This document shows, piece by piece, positions 41,039-51,200 of a DNA stretch of 64,000 nt. Location of the stretch: the NCBI GenBank assembly GCA_013433145.1, contig CM024168.1, positions 11,540,184-11,604,183 of the forward strand. Direction: 5' to 3'. The notes under the pieces were generated by a model, which worked only from the letters and a program-made list of their open reading frames with translations, was not told the DNA's origin and ran no database searches. How positions within the stretch are numbered: the first letter of the stretch is position 1; the number at the start of each line of letters is the position of its first letter. The position numbers were made by a program, and so were the translations under genes. Source of the DNA: Ascaris suum. Taxonomy: Eukaryota > Nematoda > Chromadorea > Rhabditida > Ascarididae.

Positions 41039-41223
41039 TGAATGTAATTTCCGTGAGAATTCAGCGGCAAGCGGTCCGTCGGAGCTGGCTGCAGTAATTT
41101 GACCCCAGTAGCGAGGCTCGCAGTCCGCAGCGTTGGCGTCATGAGCACCCACTCGCCGAGTGTTTCTGCAGTCAACCAGCACATTTCGAGGCGTATCAAA
41201 AACTTCATTCATTAGAAAAGCTT
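41039..41223 (-). CDS. Candidate internal exon, minus strand, extracellular-loop-like
   Basis: The frame encodes about 61 residues including VFDTPRNVLVDCRNTRRVG, DANAADCEPRYWGQITAAS and DGPLAAEFSRKLHS, and ends at a strong donor (CATTCA|GTGAGTACC). It contains two cysteines in a polar, mixed-charge context and no membrane segment, which suits a loop or extracellular region. With an acceptor at ACTCGAG (41224), its phase matches the donor of the candidate upstream exon at 44893-45145. That acceptor is weak, and the true 5' border may lie further upstream because the frame stays open. No family is recognised. The higher G+C content than in flanking sequence supports a coding role. Confidence 0.45.
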
Positions 41224-44200
41224 CTCGAGTTGACAGAGTTAAAATTTTGCATAATCAGAAGAGATTTCTTTTTAATACTCGGGGCTGCAGCCTAAGCGAC
41301 TTAAAAAGCATAGCAGACAATTGCGCCGTGGCAGTTGCCCCGAGCTTGCAGTAATCCGATCTTTGCTGAGATTATTTGTTCAATTTACATATCGCCACTT
41401 CTCTGCTTCGTCAACAGTCTTTTGCATTAGCAGCGATAAGGAGGTTAGTTTTCAAGACAGGAGAGCATATTGCTGCGGTGCATTAATCTCCTTGACTAAT
41501 CCTGGTGACAGAGCGCGTCCACTGAGATTTCATGTCCATATTTCAGAAGGCATTCATAGTGCATCCAATTGTATATATTCTTGGACGCAGCAGCACCACA
41601 GGCAAATGCTTATCTGGGTTGATTATTTTTTTCGCTTCGTTATTTGATTATGGCTCCAGAGTTTATAAACCCTTTAATTTTTAAGGGCACTCTCTTCTCT
41701 GCATCGGTGCAGAGGGGAATAAGTAGACGTACCCCCTGTAACATTCACATAAAAGGTACGTTCGCAAAACGAATCAAGAAAGGTTTCAGTTTAGGAGGAT
41801 CACAACCAACTTACTTCAGACATTTGAGAAATCATATTACCGTATGAATTTTAAACGTTCTCATTTCGTCTTTTTCATACAAATGACGCCGTAGCCGAGG
41901 CAAACTGTCTTTAGGTGTTTATTGACAGGAGGTCGCCAAGCACAAAAGTACCTCTGCACTAATAAAACAAGGATAGAATTTCCAGTTCCACTGTAATGTC
42001 AACAATCCCACAAGGCTGGTGTCTGCTTGTGGATATTGAACTCATGGATTCATAACAGACACCGTCCGTCTGACTGGAGAAGGACTGCTGAATTTCTTCG
42101 GACTATTTGTCTGTGCAGGCGTGCGTCTATTCGGCCGAAGAAATACCCTTCTTAACACATTTTTAGCTTTTAGTAGATTTTTCCACGCAACCCGTTTGGA
42201 GAAAGAAAATACGAAAGTGCTAGCGGTCAGCTGGTTGAAAAATTTGGCCAAAAGACACTTCCAGCCCTGTGGTCCCCACGACCCTATAATGAGATGTTCC
42301 TCCTTTCATCACTAAGCGAAATTTTGTTTGCTCACCAATCATTTCTAGTTTTATTCCATGCAATTCCGGCAAATGAAGGTTGATGCCACCCACTCCTTTT
42401 AAACAATTATTTTCTTGCTCTTTCCCCAAACATATCGTCCAATTTCAATAACTCTTCTCTTTCTAGTTTGCTCAGCAGTGATAAAATTTGTCTTTTATTG
42501 CTGAAGAAATGCCCACAAATCGCATTTCGTTCAGTGCGAACACACACGAGGAGCGAATGTCCGCCATGCATTTGTGGACTTGCATGAGTTTGTTTAACTT
42601 GCGTGATTTGACCATTTATGTTAAATTGGTTTTTGATCATCATAATCAAATACGTTAAATACATTTACTTCCTCCTTCATTCAGTCTTAAGTGATGAACG
42701 TTCTTTATCTTGCTTGCAAAATAAAAATGTTGCGGTGGACGACCGTGTTGCAACTCAATTTTGCATAGATCGACTTCGGTGATATCTATTCTTCTCTGCC
42801 CCATAATATTTCGCTGTTCCTCTATTTCTGTAGTTGCTTAATTCAAACCGGTTAGCCATGGTGCATGTTCAGTCAGTGATATTGGTGGGTTTTCACCCAA
42901 CATGTGTTCAGTTACCCAATCGTTTGAGTACATTTAGATTCGAGTCGTGTTGTCTCTTCTCTACAAACCGGCAGCAGTACGACAACAAATTTCAAAGGGA
43001 CAAACAAAAACCCGGGGATCAAATGTTTTCCTTGTTCGTGGGACGGCCATATCAGCACCAATGTCACTATAACTACACGCGTGCAAGCACGCTATGTCTC
43101 ACTTACTTCCTCATTAAGTGGCGCTCATATGTCAAGCGACAAAGATTGCGGACAGCAGCAGAAGAGATAAGAGTTGAAGGATCATTACTGTACAGGAAGC
43201 ATCATAGAGATAATGTGAGCTGACATTTACTGAGCTCGAATTTTTCACCTGCTTGTGCAACTGCGCGTTCGGTGTTCTCTTCGTTATGGTAGTAACTGGC
43301 GCTTTGTTTTGTCTCCTCTTCCAAGCCCCATATCATTAAAATTCGAGGCGGTTCTTTCATGCGTGTTCTTGATTGTCACATTGAGTTGTCTTCTTTCAAA
43401 CCTTTTGAAAAAATGCAAGCAAAATTTCTGAAACAGATGTGACAAATGAGACCGCCATCCGCAGGCACCACTCATCGGCTTATGAATCCCACAAAATATG
43501 TTAGGCTTTCAGATGTGTGCCACAATAACGGCATTTTAAACCAATTTGCGATTGCTGCTAACGATAGCACATTTGAGCTTTTCCCAACTTCCTAACAAAA
43601 AATTAGACAATTTAAACTCTCAACAGTTCCCCTCAAAAAGTCGGCTATTTTCACTGATTCGCACATAAATTTGCATTTTTTTTCGAAATTTTCTCTTCCA
43701 AATTTCCTCTAGATACTTCAAATTTTTTCAAGGTTTATGTGCTGACAACAGTACTGTTCAAAAACTAAAAGTGTCGCAAAGGCAAAAAAGGCAGCTAACT
43801 GTGTCTTATGCTGCCTCCAACATAGGTGTTTGGATCATTAACGAGGTACTTTCATGGCATAGTGTCGACCGGTTCTGGAGTACTGGATTCGCATCTAGTC
43901 CCCATTGAAGACATTCAGCTTATCGAGGCATATCGAGGCCTCTCGGAAACAACACTCCGGTGTACATTTCAGGGACCACTCTAATGTTTTATAAGCAAAG
44001 GTTCGAAATATTAAGTCTTGATGGGTTCAGGATTGGAAAATTATGTACTTCCACGCTTCTAAGAGATTTCAAAAAGCCATCTCCTAGGTGTCCTGTCCGA
44101 CAATACTTTTCCATATCCCTCCTATCCCCCCTCACCCCCTCGAATGTCGTTTGAGGCTACGTCGAGTAAAGTTGGAAAGGCAAGTAATTGTATGAAAGGA

Positions 44201-44892
44201 TGCGTTCAATTCATTCGACCATAAAGCTCTAAGTGCTTGAAATGGATTACTTAAAAAAGCCCTGCAGGCATAAATTCTTTCAGTACTCGTTCGCAGATTA
44301 CGTTCCTATGATTTTCCACTAATATCGAATCCCCGATTAGTGTTGACTTGACATGACCCAATTCTTTTCTGTGAATGGGCTTCCGTTGTCGTCACATCAC
44401 TCGCCATTTTACATTTTATTATCTTCCTTACCTCTTCGGTTTACTGTGCAGTCCTTTCCTGCTCCTGCACCACATGCTAATTAAGCGCGAATGTTGCCCT
44501 CTTTGTTGTAATAATGGGCTCCTGAGAGTCACAGTCAATCTCCTTAGCTTTCAAGCGTTTTGCTACAAAAGATCAGACCGTATAAACCTTTTAGCCGTTT
44601 AACGGTTATTTCGCAGCAATGCCTGCACACTAGGCATACACACATGCAACAACAGTTTGCTTTGAACAACTCTAAGCGCGGCTGTCTGACAAAGAGTCTC
44701 CTTCCTCATCAGGGAACAGCAAAGGGAAAGGGGAGGGGGGACTGTCCTCTGAAGCGACCAAACGTTACAGAGTTGCTCGTAGGCAACCTGCTCCAAACTA
44801 ACAAGGAACTTGTTGCGCATAGCGATTTCTTCTACCTACAACCTGAAAAGAGTTTTCCCATGAAAAATGACTTTGAATCTTGTTAAGCTCAC
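41224..44892. other. Probable intron or intergenic sequence
   Basis: The longest frame is plus-strand 42834-43223 (129 codons, ending KRQRLRTAAEEIRVEGSLLY plus tail); it has no recognised domain and may be chance. Other frames on both strands at 41321-41847, 42042-42664 and 44375-44886 are similarly unsupported. If the candidate exons at 41039-41223 and 44893-45145 belong to one gene, this whole stretch is its intron (about 3.7 kb). Confidence 0.4.
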
Positions 44893-45145
44893 CGAGTATG
44901 AAGAACAGAGTCGAAGGCACAGCGGGCAACATCAGCGCGTAACAATGACCGTTAATATTATAGAAAACTCCTGTGTAAATTAGCATCGTTGCAATAAGAA
45001 ATCCAGAAGCTATAGAAACACCTAAAAATAATATACGTTCCCATGTTTTGCAGTAATGAGAAAAATGGGTCAGAAGGTCAACAAAATGAGGCTTAACGCT
45101 GCTCAGCGCTACGAATAATCTCCCATCGTCTTCCTCGCCGCTGCG
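44893..45145 (-). CDS. Candidate exon of a membrane protein, minus strand
   Basis: From an acceptor-like CTGAAAG at 45146 the frame runs 84 codons and ends in a good donor (ACTCG|GTGAGC). It starts with an acidic, basic-mixed segment (RSGEEDDGRLFVALSSVKPH) and continues through DLLTHFSHYCKTWERILFL into a first hydrophobic segment (GVSIASGFLIATMLIYTGVF), a short loop (YNINGHCYALM) and a second hydrophobic segment (LPAVPSTLFFILG). This is the pattern of a cytoplasmic N-terminus followed by a membrane hairpin. The family is not recognised. Its donor phase fits the candidate exon at 41039-41223. No initiator methionine is present, so at least one exon lies upstream, beyond 45.15 kb. Confidence 0.45.
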
Positions 45146-47668
45146 CTTTCAGCAGATTGCACCGTCACTCTAATATAAGATGTCCACTTTGAGCATCTCC
45201 GTAAGGTGAAAGAGAGGAAAAGAATTTTCATGCCGAGGCGAAATATATAACGGTATCGAGACACAAAATACAGCACCATACTATAACAATTAGCAATGCA
45301 TTTGTATGCAGCAACCTAGCCCCCGTCTCAGATCACATTAGGCCTCATTCCTTTGTGGGCTTCCTGCATCACTGGGATATTAAGGTGGAACAGGTGTCGA
45401 CAGTTCAAACCCCTCACTTTCCTCTCCCTCCTCTCCCTTTGAAGGAACGACTCAAGACACACTGGAAACATTAAGGTCGCTGAGGAAGCGCAATCTTTCC
45501 GTCCCAATTTGTCCCCTTTAACATCAGATTTTGCGGCTTATTTCCATCGCTTCCGTCTTTATGCAAATATTTTTGTTCACCCTGCCGGACCCAGCATGTG
45601 TTCGTTCGTTGATTCCCCCCCCCCCTCTCCCCCTCTCGCCTCAACACAAACTTCGATTCATTTCTCTCACTTTGTTATAATATCATTGCAGCAAAGGGGG
45701 AGAATTCTTGCTGCACCCGAAATATCATTTACTCATCGCTCCATTTAAAGTGCCCTCCATCGATAAATCCGGTTAACGAAATGCTTCACACTCTCACACA
45801 TTAACCCTCAGACCATCTTTCATGGATTATCGGGCAGAATGCGACACCAACCGGAAAATTTCCGCTCGACGGATCGAACAAAAATTTACGGCATCAGATG
45901 TCTGACAAAATTTCCTCAAATTTGGGGGTGTTTCAGATGTGCGGACGAGCAGTGTGGAAATCTTAGTTTCTGGCACCTTGCCAATTCCATAATAGGCTTT
46001 TAGCGTCTTGCCAACATAGAAGTTTCGGTCCTGACACCTTGCCGACTTTCGATGATTCAGTGGAAATTTTTAACCAGGGACAATTTTGCAGCCGCACTGC
46101 CTCATACGGCTGTACCACAGTCCCTGTATGACTGAGAGCAAAATTTGTGGGACTAGCATGAGGGATCTTTGACGATACTAAGGCCCGGCAAATATCTACC
46201 TTTCTTACACTGAAGCGAAAACAAGAGTAATGACGCTGCGACGAAATGGCACCAACGCATGATATTGCCGGCAAGGTGTGGAGAAATCTACTCAGACTTC
46301 TAACCCCCTCCCCAAACCTTTTCAAACTCGTTTTTCCGAACCCTGACCTTTCCACACTCATTTTTATGACCTCCCTTCGGCCTTTCTACACTCATTTTCA
46401 AAATCTTTCACCTTTCTACGTTTATTTTGGAACCGTCGGACTTCGCTCCATTTGCCAAGTTAGCTGACACTTTGAGGTCAAAATCCTTGAGCCTTTTCCA
46501 CACCATTTCAGGGCATCGATGCCTAATTTTTCGGACAGCCACAGTTCCGAAAACCACACGCCTCTAAATTCAACAACACCGCTTTTTGAATGCCAAAACG
46601 ACAAAAATAATCTCGTTGAAAACTGAATTGTCCACCCTCCCCTTGTGGTCAGTAAAGTCACCTTTCAGAGGTTTCGATTTTATCTATTCCTCAAAAAGCA
46701 CAAATTGTGCCTTGTACCACTACTCTTTTATTTAGGCTGGTATAAGGTAGGCAGTGAGAAGATCAATGTTTTGAACATCTGACTCAAGTTTTTCCAGTTT
46801 TTTGAAATCAATTCTCGTCCGCCTTGAAAACTGATTGTTAAAGACCGCACAGATCAGCTTCTGAAAATAAAGGTGGAGGGGAGCAAGTGAGGGGGGAAGG
46901 CAAAGAGAGAGGTGGAAGGAAAAAAACAACAGCAGGGTCTCGTAGGGGGATATGACAATTTTTTACAACATGACTCAAACTTTAGCAGTAAAATAAGCCT
47001 GAAAAACAAACGCACACAACACGAGCAAACAGTTTCTCTGCAAAGCTGTTCCAACGCACGTAAGTTTTTTGGTGGAGTGTACACGTGTCTGCAAGCACAG
47101 ATTACCGCAACAACATCACTGCAAGCGCCCACCGGCAGCAACTGTCTACGATGCAATTATATGCACACGTGGGGGTGCCCGCATTCTCACTGACACTACT
47201 GTTAGAATGCTGACCACGTCTGCAGGTGAACCTCACCTCTTTCAGTCGAAATAGATGGAAGCAAACAAAAGTGCAGCGGTAGTGCTCATCTTAACGAAAA
47301 AGGTACCATACTTTTTCGAGTTTTCGAGGCACCAGCTACAAGCACGATCCCTTCCGCTTGGAATATGAAGCAAAGCGCATGAATGATGCACTTTAAGCAA
47401 ATATCATCTGACTCCCGAAGAGAGACAGCGTGAAAGGGTTGGACAGAGACGCTGAACGGGAGAGGGCGACTGTTTGTAATGAATTTATTGTGTACGGTAA
47501 CAGCAGTTACTCCGAGTTTTTCTGCGTTCACTGGTACTTTGTTTCCCACCTTCCGGCTTCTGAGGTTTCACTGTCCTCTCCGTCCCTTGCTTCTCCGTCT
47601 CGAAATGGGGTCCAAGGGGGAATGCAGACAACGAAGCGGTGGCGGTGCTCGTGTGGAAATATGCAGCT
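45146..47668. other. Low-complexity and repeat-containing intergenic region
   Basis: Contains a C-rich run at about 45617-45640, a stretch with recurring CTTGCCAA words (45975-46045) and a block of four diverged tandem units at 46317-46440. A 132-codon minus-strand frame (46361-45963) and several shorter frames cross this repeat-like sequence and are probably by-products of it. An A- and G-rich stretch follows at 46860-46930. No recognised gene. Confidence 0.45.
46317..46440. repeat. Four diverged tandem units of about 30-34 bases
   Basis: Units begin at about 46317, 46347, 46381 and 46411. Each starts with CCTTT and continues with a variant of CTACACTCATTTTCA before a short variable tail. 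Spacings of 30, 34 and 30 bases suggest an old tandem duplication. Weaker related words occur to about 46520. The minus strand is open through the block in places, giving repeated VER-like tripeptides, but no protein is proposed. Confidence 0.5.
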
Positions 47669-48142
47669 CTAAACCCATCCCAGTGCGAACCTCTTCGAAC
47701 GCAATGACCTTGACGAGTCTTGCACATGAAACGTTGGCATATTTTGACACGGAGACTCATGTCTGTCCACGTCACTGTTGTTTCGCAGTTGGCATAGCTG
47801 TTTACGGTTGTCAAAGTTGTGCATCAGACAACTCTTGTTTTCCTTGTTTCTTGATTCCATGAAAAGTGGGCTGTTTTGTTGTAAGCTAACCTGATTTATT
47901 GTTGGCTTTGAAGTGGACTGTTGGAGATGGAGGCGTCGATGATGAGTGTTGACTGCAGTTAAATTTTTGCAGCCGCTCCGAACTTTCCAGTTTTTGTTTG
48001 TATGGAAATAAGTGCATTCAGAGTTCACTCCCAAATCCTCTTCTTTTGCTGTAGATGCGAAATGAATGAAGTCTCGCTCGTCGCTTAACACAATCACAGT
48101 GCTGTTTCTTCGTTGTATCAAACAGTCTGCCATGTTTTCCAT
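47669..48142 (-). CDS. Possible first exon of a divergent minus-strand gene (up to 157 aa), unknown function
   Basis: This is the longest minus-strand frame of the window. It starts MENMADCLIQRRNSTVIVL; the second methionine (48133) has the better start context (AACATGGC). The protein is polar, rich in Asn, Ser, Gln, Lys and Arg, with no membrane segment or known domain, and contains a RNKENKS segment that matches the KEN degron pattern seen in some cell-cycle proteins. The frame ends at TAG (47671-47669), but a donor-like TCGTCAAG|GTCATT at about 47713 could splice it earlier. Its ATG lies 72 bases from the COPA start on the other strand. A frame this long is expected about once by chance in 64 kb of six-frame sequence, so the gene is not certain. 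The plus strand is open over part of it (47479-47862). Confidence 0.35.
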   Translation of the reverse strand: MENMADCLIQRRNSTVIVLSDERDFIHFASTAKEEDLGVNSECTYFHTNKNWKVRSGCKNLTAVNTHHRRLHLQQSTSKPTINQVSLQQNSPLFMESRNKENKSCLMHNFDNRKQLCQLRNNSDVDRHESPCQNMPTFHVQDSSRSLRSKRFALGWV

Positions 48143-48186
48143 CTATCTTTCTGCGTTACTTCTGGCAGACTTTTCGACCCGCTAAC

Positions 48187-48204
48187 TCTACGCTTCTTTT
48201 TCAG
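48187..48204 (+). promoter_or_regulatory. Likely spliced-leader trans-splice acceptor for COPA
   Basis: A pyrimidine-rich tract ending CTTCTTTTTCAG (AG at 48203-48204) lies ten bases before the COPA start codon at 48215. A strong 3' splice site directly upstream of an initiator ATG with no preceding exon in sight is the usual sign of a nematode spliced-leader addition site. It would leave a 5' leader of ten bases plus the spliced leader. A conventional untranslated first exon further upstream is the alternative. Confidence 0.6.
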
Positions 48205-48214
48205 CGGCTTCATC

Positions 48215-51200
48215 ATGGCTATGCTTAAGAAGTTCGAGTCGAAGTCTGCTCGAGTCAAAGGTATATGCTTTCTTGTCTCATAATAAGTAGCAAAATGCAA
48301 TTTATGTAGTTCATTCATGCTACCCGGTTCTTATTGCCTTGAACTGCAAATATGAAAATAGCGAGTCTTTGAGAGTGATGCCCTTCAAGGTGATCGCGCA
48401 GCCAGGTCGAATATTGACAGTATGCACCTTCCAGGCAACACAAAGACTTCAGCTGCATTCAGGTTTTGGTTGTTGAGGTTTAGACGGTAGTAACTCCAAA
48501 CTGTTTTGCAGTCTTCGTATTGAGTCCGATGAAATAAAGTTGTTGTCGTTCAAACATTCTAAAGTTTTCTGCCACCAGATTGACTCGAGATAAGCGTTCT
48601 TTGCTTCTTTTGCTCACAACTTGTGCAGCATCGTATTCAGGGGCTGTGACAAATGGTCACTGCAAATATAATCCCGTTTACCCGATTTCAATGAGACCAT
48701 TCATTTTGCATATTGCTTCTATATCTGAAATCACCGGAGGTTAAGCTTGTCGAGGTCGAGCTAATGCTAGAAGATGCTTCGCATGCGAAGCTTCATTGAA
48801 CGTTTGGGAAAATACTGCGAAATTTCCCCTGTATTGCTTCTAGGTGCGATGATGCAAGCAAGGGAAGTAGATATATACTTTTTATTCCCTTCACTGCAGA
48901 ATTTTGCACTCCTCCCTCTCTTATTTATTTATCTGTTGCGGGTATCTTAGAACAAATGGTACCGTTCATAGAAAATAAGTTTTTATTTGCTCTTTCGGTT
49001 TAATGGTTTTTTATTCAGTACAGTAAGTGTGAGTACAATACAGGGGAAGAGAATTCCAAAAACGCGGAAGTATTACGTGCTCAGACAAACGAAGAGTAGT
49101 CTCATCGGTGATTGTATCACCAGTTGTTTTCCTCATAAATTATATCCTAGTTTCGGCCTCGAATTTATCTCCTTTCCATCCCATAAGATGCCTCTACCTG
49201 CAAATCCTCCTTCAAATTTAGCCTTTCTTCGGGCAGTTTGGAGTGCTACAACCTCGAAGGTTGAACGCGACGTTTTGCGGTGCAAGCATTTGAGTATGCC
49301 AGTGCCAAAATACGGAAATTTTCGTAATAAATTTCAGTTTAAAACTTTCACTGGAATCGCTGTTTTTTTTAACTGGAGTGGAGGATGAAAGCATATTGCA
49401 TGACATTTTGGCACATTCATCAAGTAATGCTCGATTGTTTTATGGTTTTCCTTTGTAGAGGTTATCTCCTAGTTGGAATCGCGTACATTCTAACTGATTG
49501 CAGTTCTTTCGAACCCTACCTAAAAATCTCTGTACAGGTATCTCGTTCCACCCGACCCGACCATGGGTGCTCGCATCTCTGCACAGCGGTGTAATCCAGT
49601 TGTGGGATTACCGTATGTGCGTCATGTTGGACAAGTTCGATGAGCATGACGGACCTGTACGAGGAATCTGCTTCCATCTACAGCAGCCGATATTCGTCTC
49701 TGGTGGAGATGACTATAAAATCAAGGTTTTAAATGCATTTGTTTTAATCTGCGGGAAGTTTTTGGCTATATCAGTGCTTCTAATTCTGGCCTTGACTTTA
49801 AATAAGGTGGTCGGCCTCTATCTTTATTTGCCCTTTCCGTCCTTCAGCGTTCACAAATTTTCCCTTATTGCACATCGTTATACAGCACATACAATGCTTC
49901 CTCTTCATTTTGTTAGTTTTAACAAATTTTCAAATAAGGCAAGAATAGGGATTAAGGCGGGAATTTGTGTATATCCATCAGACATCAGAAATATGTTTCC
50001 TCGTAAATGTGCTTTTATCTGATTTAGAGACAATAAGTTCAGCATCTTCTTTCTAATTCCCCGCCAATGAAGCGAATTTTGTCGAACTTGATCATGCATC
50101 CTATTCGTTCGAGAAATGTTCGCAAACTTCTATTTCAGTTATTTATGCAAATTTTTCCCCCTCTAAACAGCAGTTCTCTCGTTGTTGAGTGGCTTCGTTG
50201 CAGAGAAGCTGTACACTGCCATTGCGAACACCCAACCATATGCGCCAATGTTGAATAGATCGTAGTGTTGTATAACGATTGCATTTAAAGGATTTAATGT
50301 GAATCTAATATATTCACACATTTCATAGAGACATGCGATTTTTTAATGAACATTTAGACTCGCCGTGACCAAGTATGCTGAAGCGCAAGTCTTGGAGGAG
50401 ATTGCACAAACTAGGGGGTGCACCATTTCGGGATGCATCCTCCCTCTGCAGTCGTTCGGTGTGTGCCATATGGCGCATATTGGTCACTTTCATATGGGCA
50501 ACAACGAGCTGATCTATCACAGAGTGGGTGGGTGCATCGCGTAAAGGCACTTCCGGCTGCACGATTCACCGTAAACTTTGAATGTTGGCATTGTTTGCCG
50601 TTGCAATTCGAGCCCTTGAAACGGTGACATATTTTTACGAAACGTGTGAATATGTTAGAATTACGTTCAGCAAGATAATGGTATTGCTGCGCACTCGCCT
50701 ACACCCATAACGGTGATCCGATTTGCTGTTCGAGTGGGTGCGCCCAGCTTCCGTACAATTGTCGATCCTTGCATTCATCTGCAGATTTCTTGTTTTCGGA
50801 GACCTAATTTTCAGTTTTCATTGCGGGCTCGTAGATTGGTGACTGCGATCAGCGAGTGCTTCTTTCCAACGGGGAATGATTGTGACTCTTCGTTTACTTT
50901 ACGAAATATTTTTGACAGTGTTCTTTAAATTGAGGTATGGAATTACAAGCAACGCCGATGTATTTTCACGTTGTTGGGTCATCTGGATTACATCCGAACG
51001 ACTTTCTTCCATAATAAATATCCGTGGATCATAAGCGCATCAGACGATCAGACGGTGCGTATCTGGAATTGGCAGAGTCGGAGCAGTATTGCTATCCTTA
51101 CTGGTTGGTTTTGTGGATTGCTGCTTCTTGTTTGCAAATTCTATTCCGTCCGTGTTTGGAGCATCCCTATTTGCGATGTTTTACGATTCTTTTCCCTCAT

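Noticed and set aside
42834..43223. 129-codon plus-strand open frame
   Set aside because: No domain or upstream acceptor of quality; may be real but cannot be supported from sequence alone.
45963..46361. 132-codon minus-strand open frame
   Set aside because: It runs through diverged repeat-like sequence with recurring CTTGCCAA words and ends in repeat-derived residues; judged a by-product of the repeats.
47479..47862. 127-codon plus-strand open frame upstream of COPA
   Set aside because: Cysteine- and leucine-rich composition typical of the antisense of another frame; no domain; not linkable to the COPA start in phase with good splice sites.
48987..49388. 133-codon open frame in COPA intron 1
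   Set aside because: COPA exons 1 and 2 join exactly in phase across it and match the family without any insertion; no domain in the frame.
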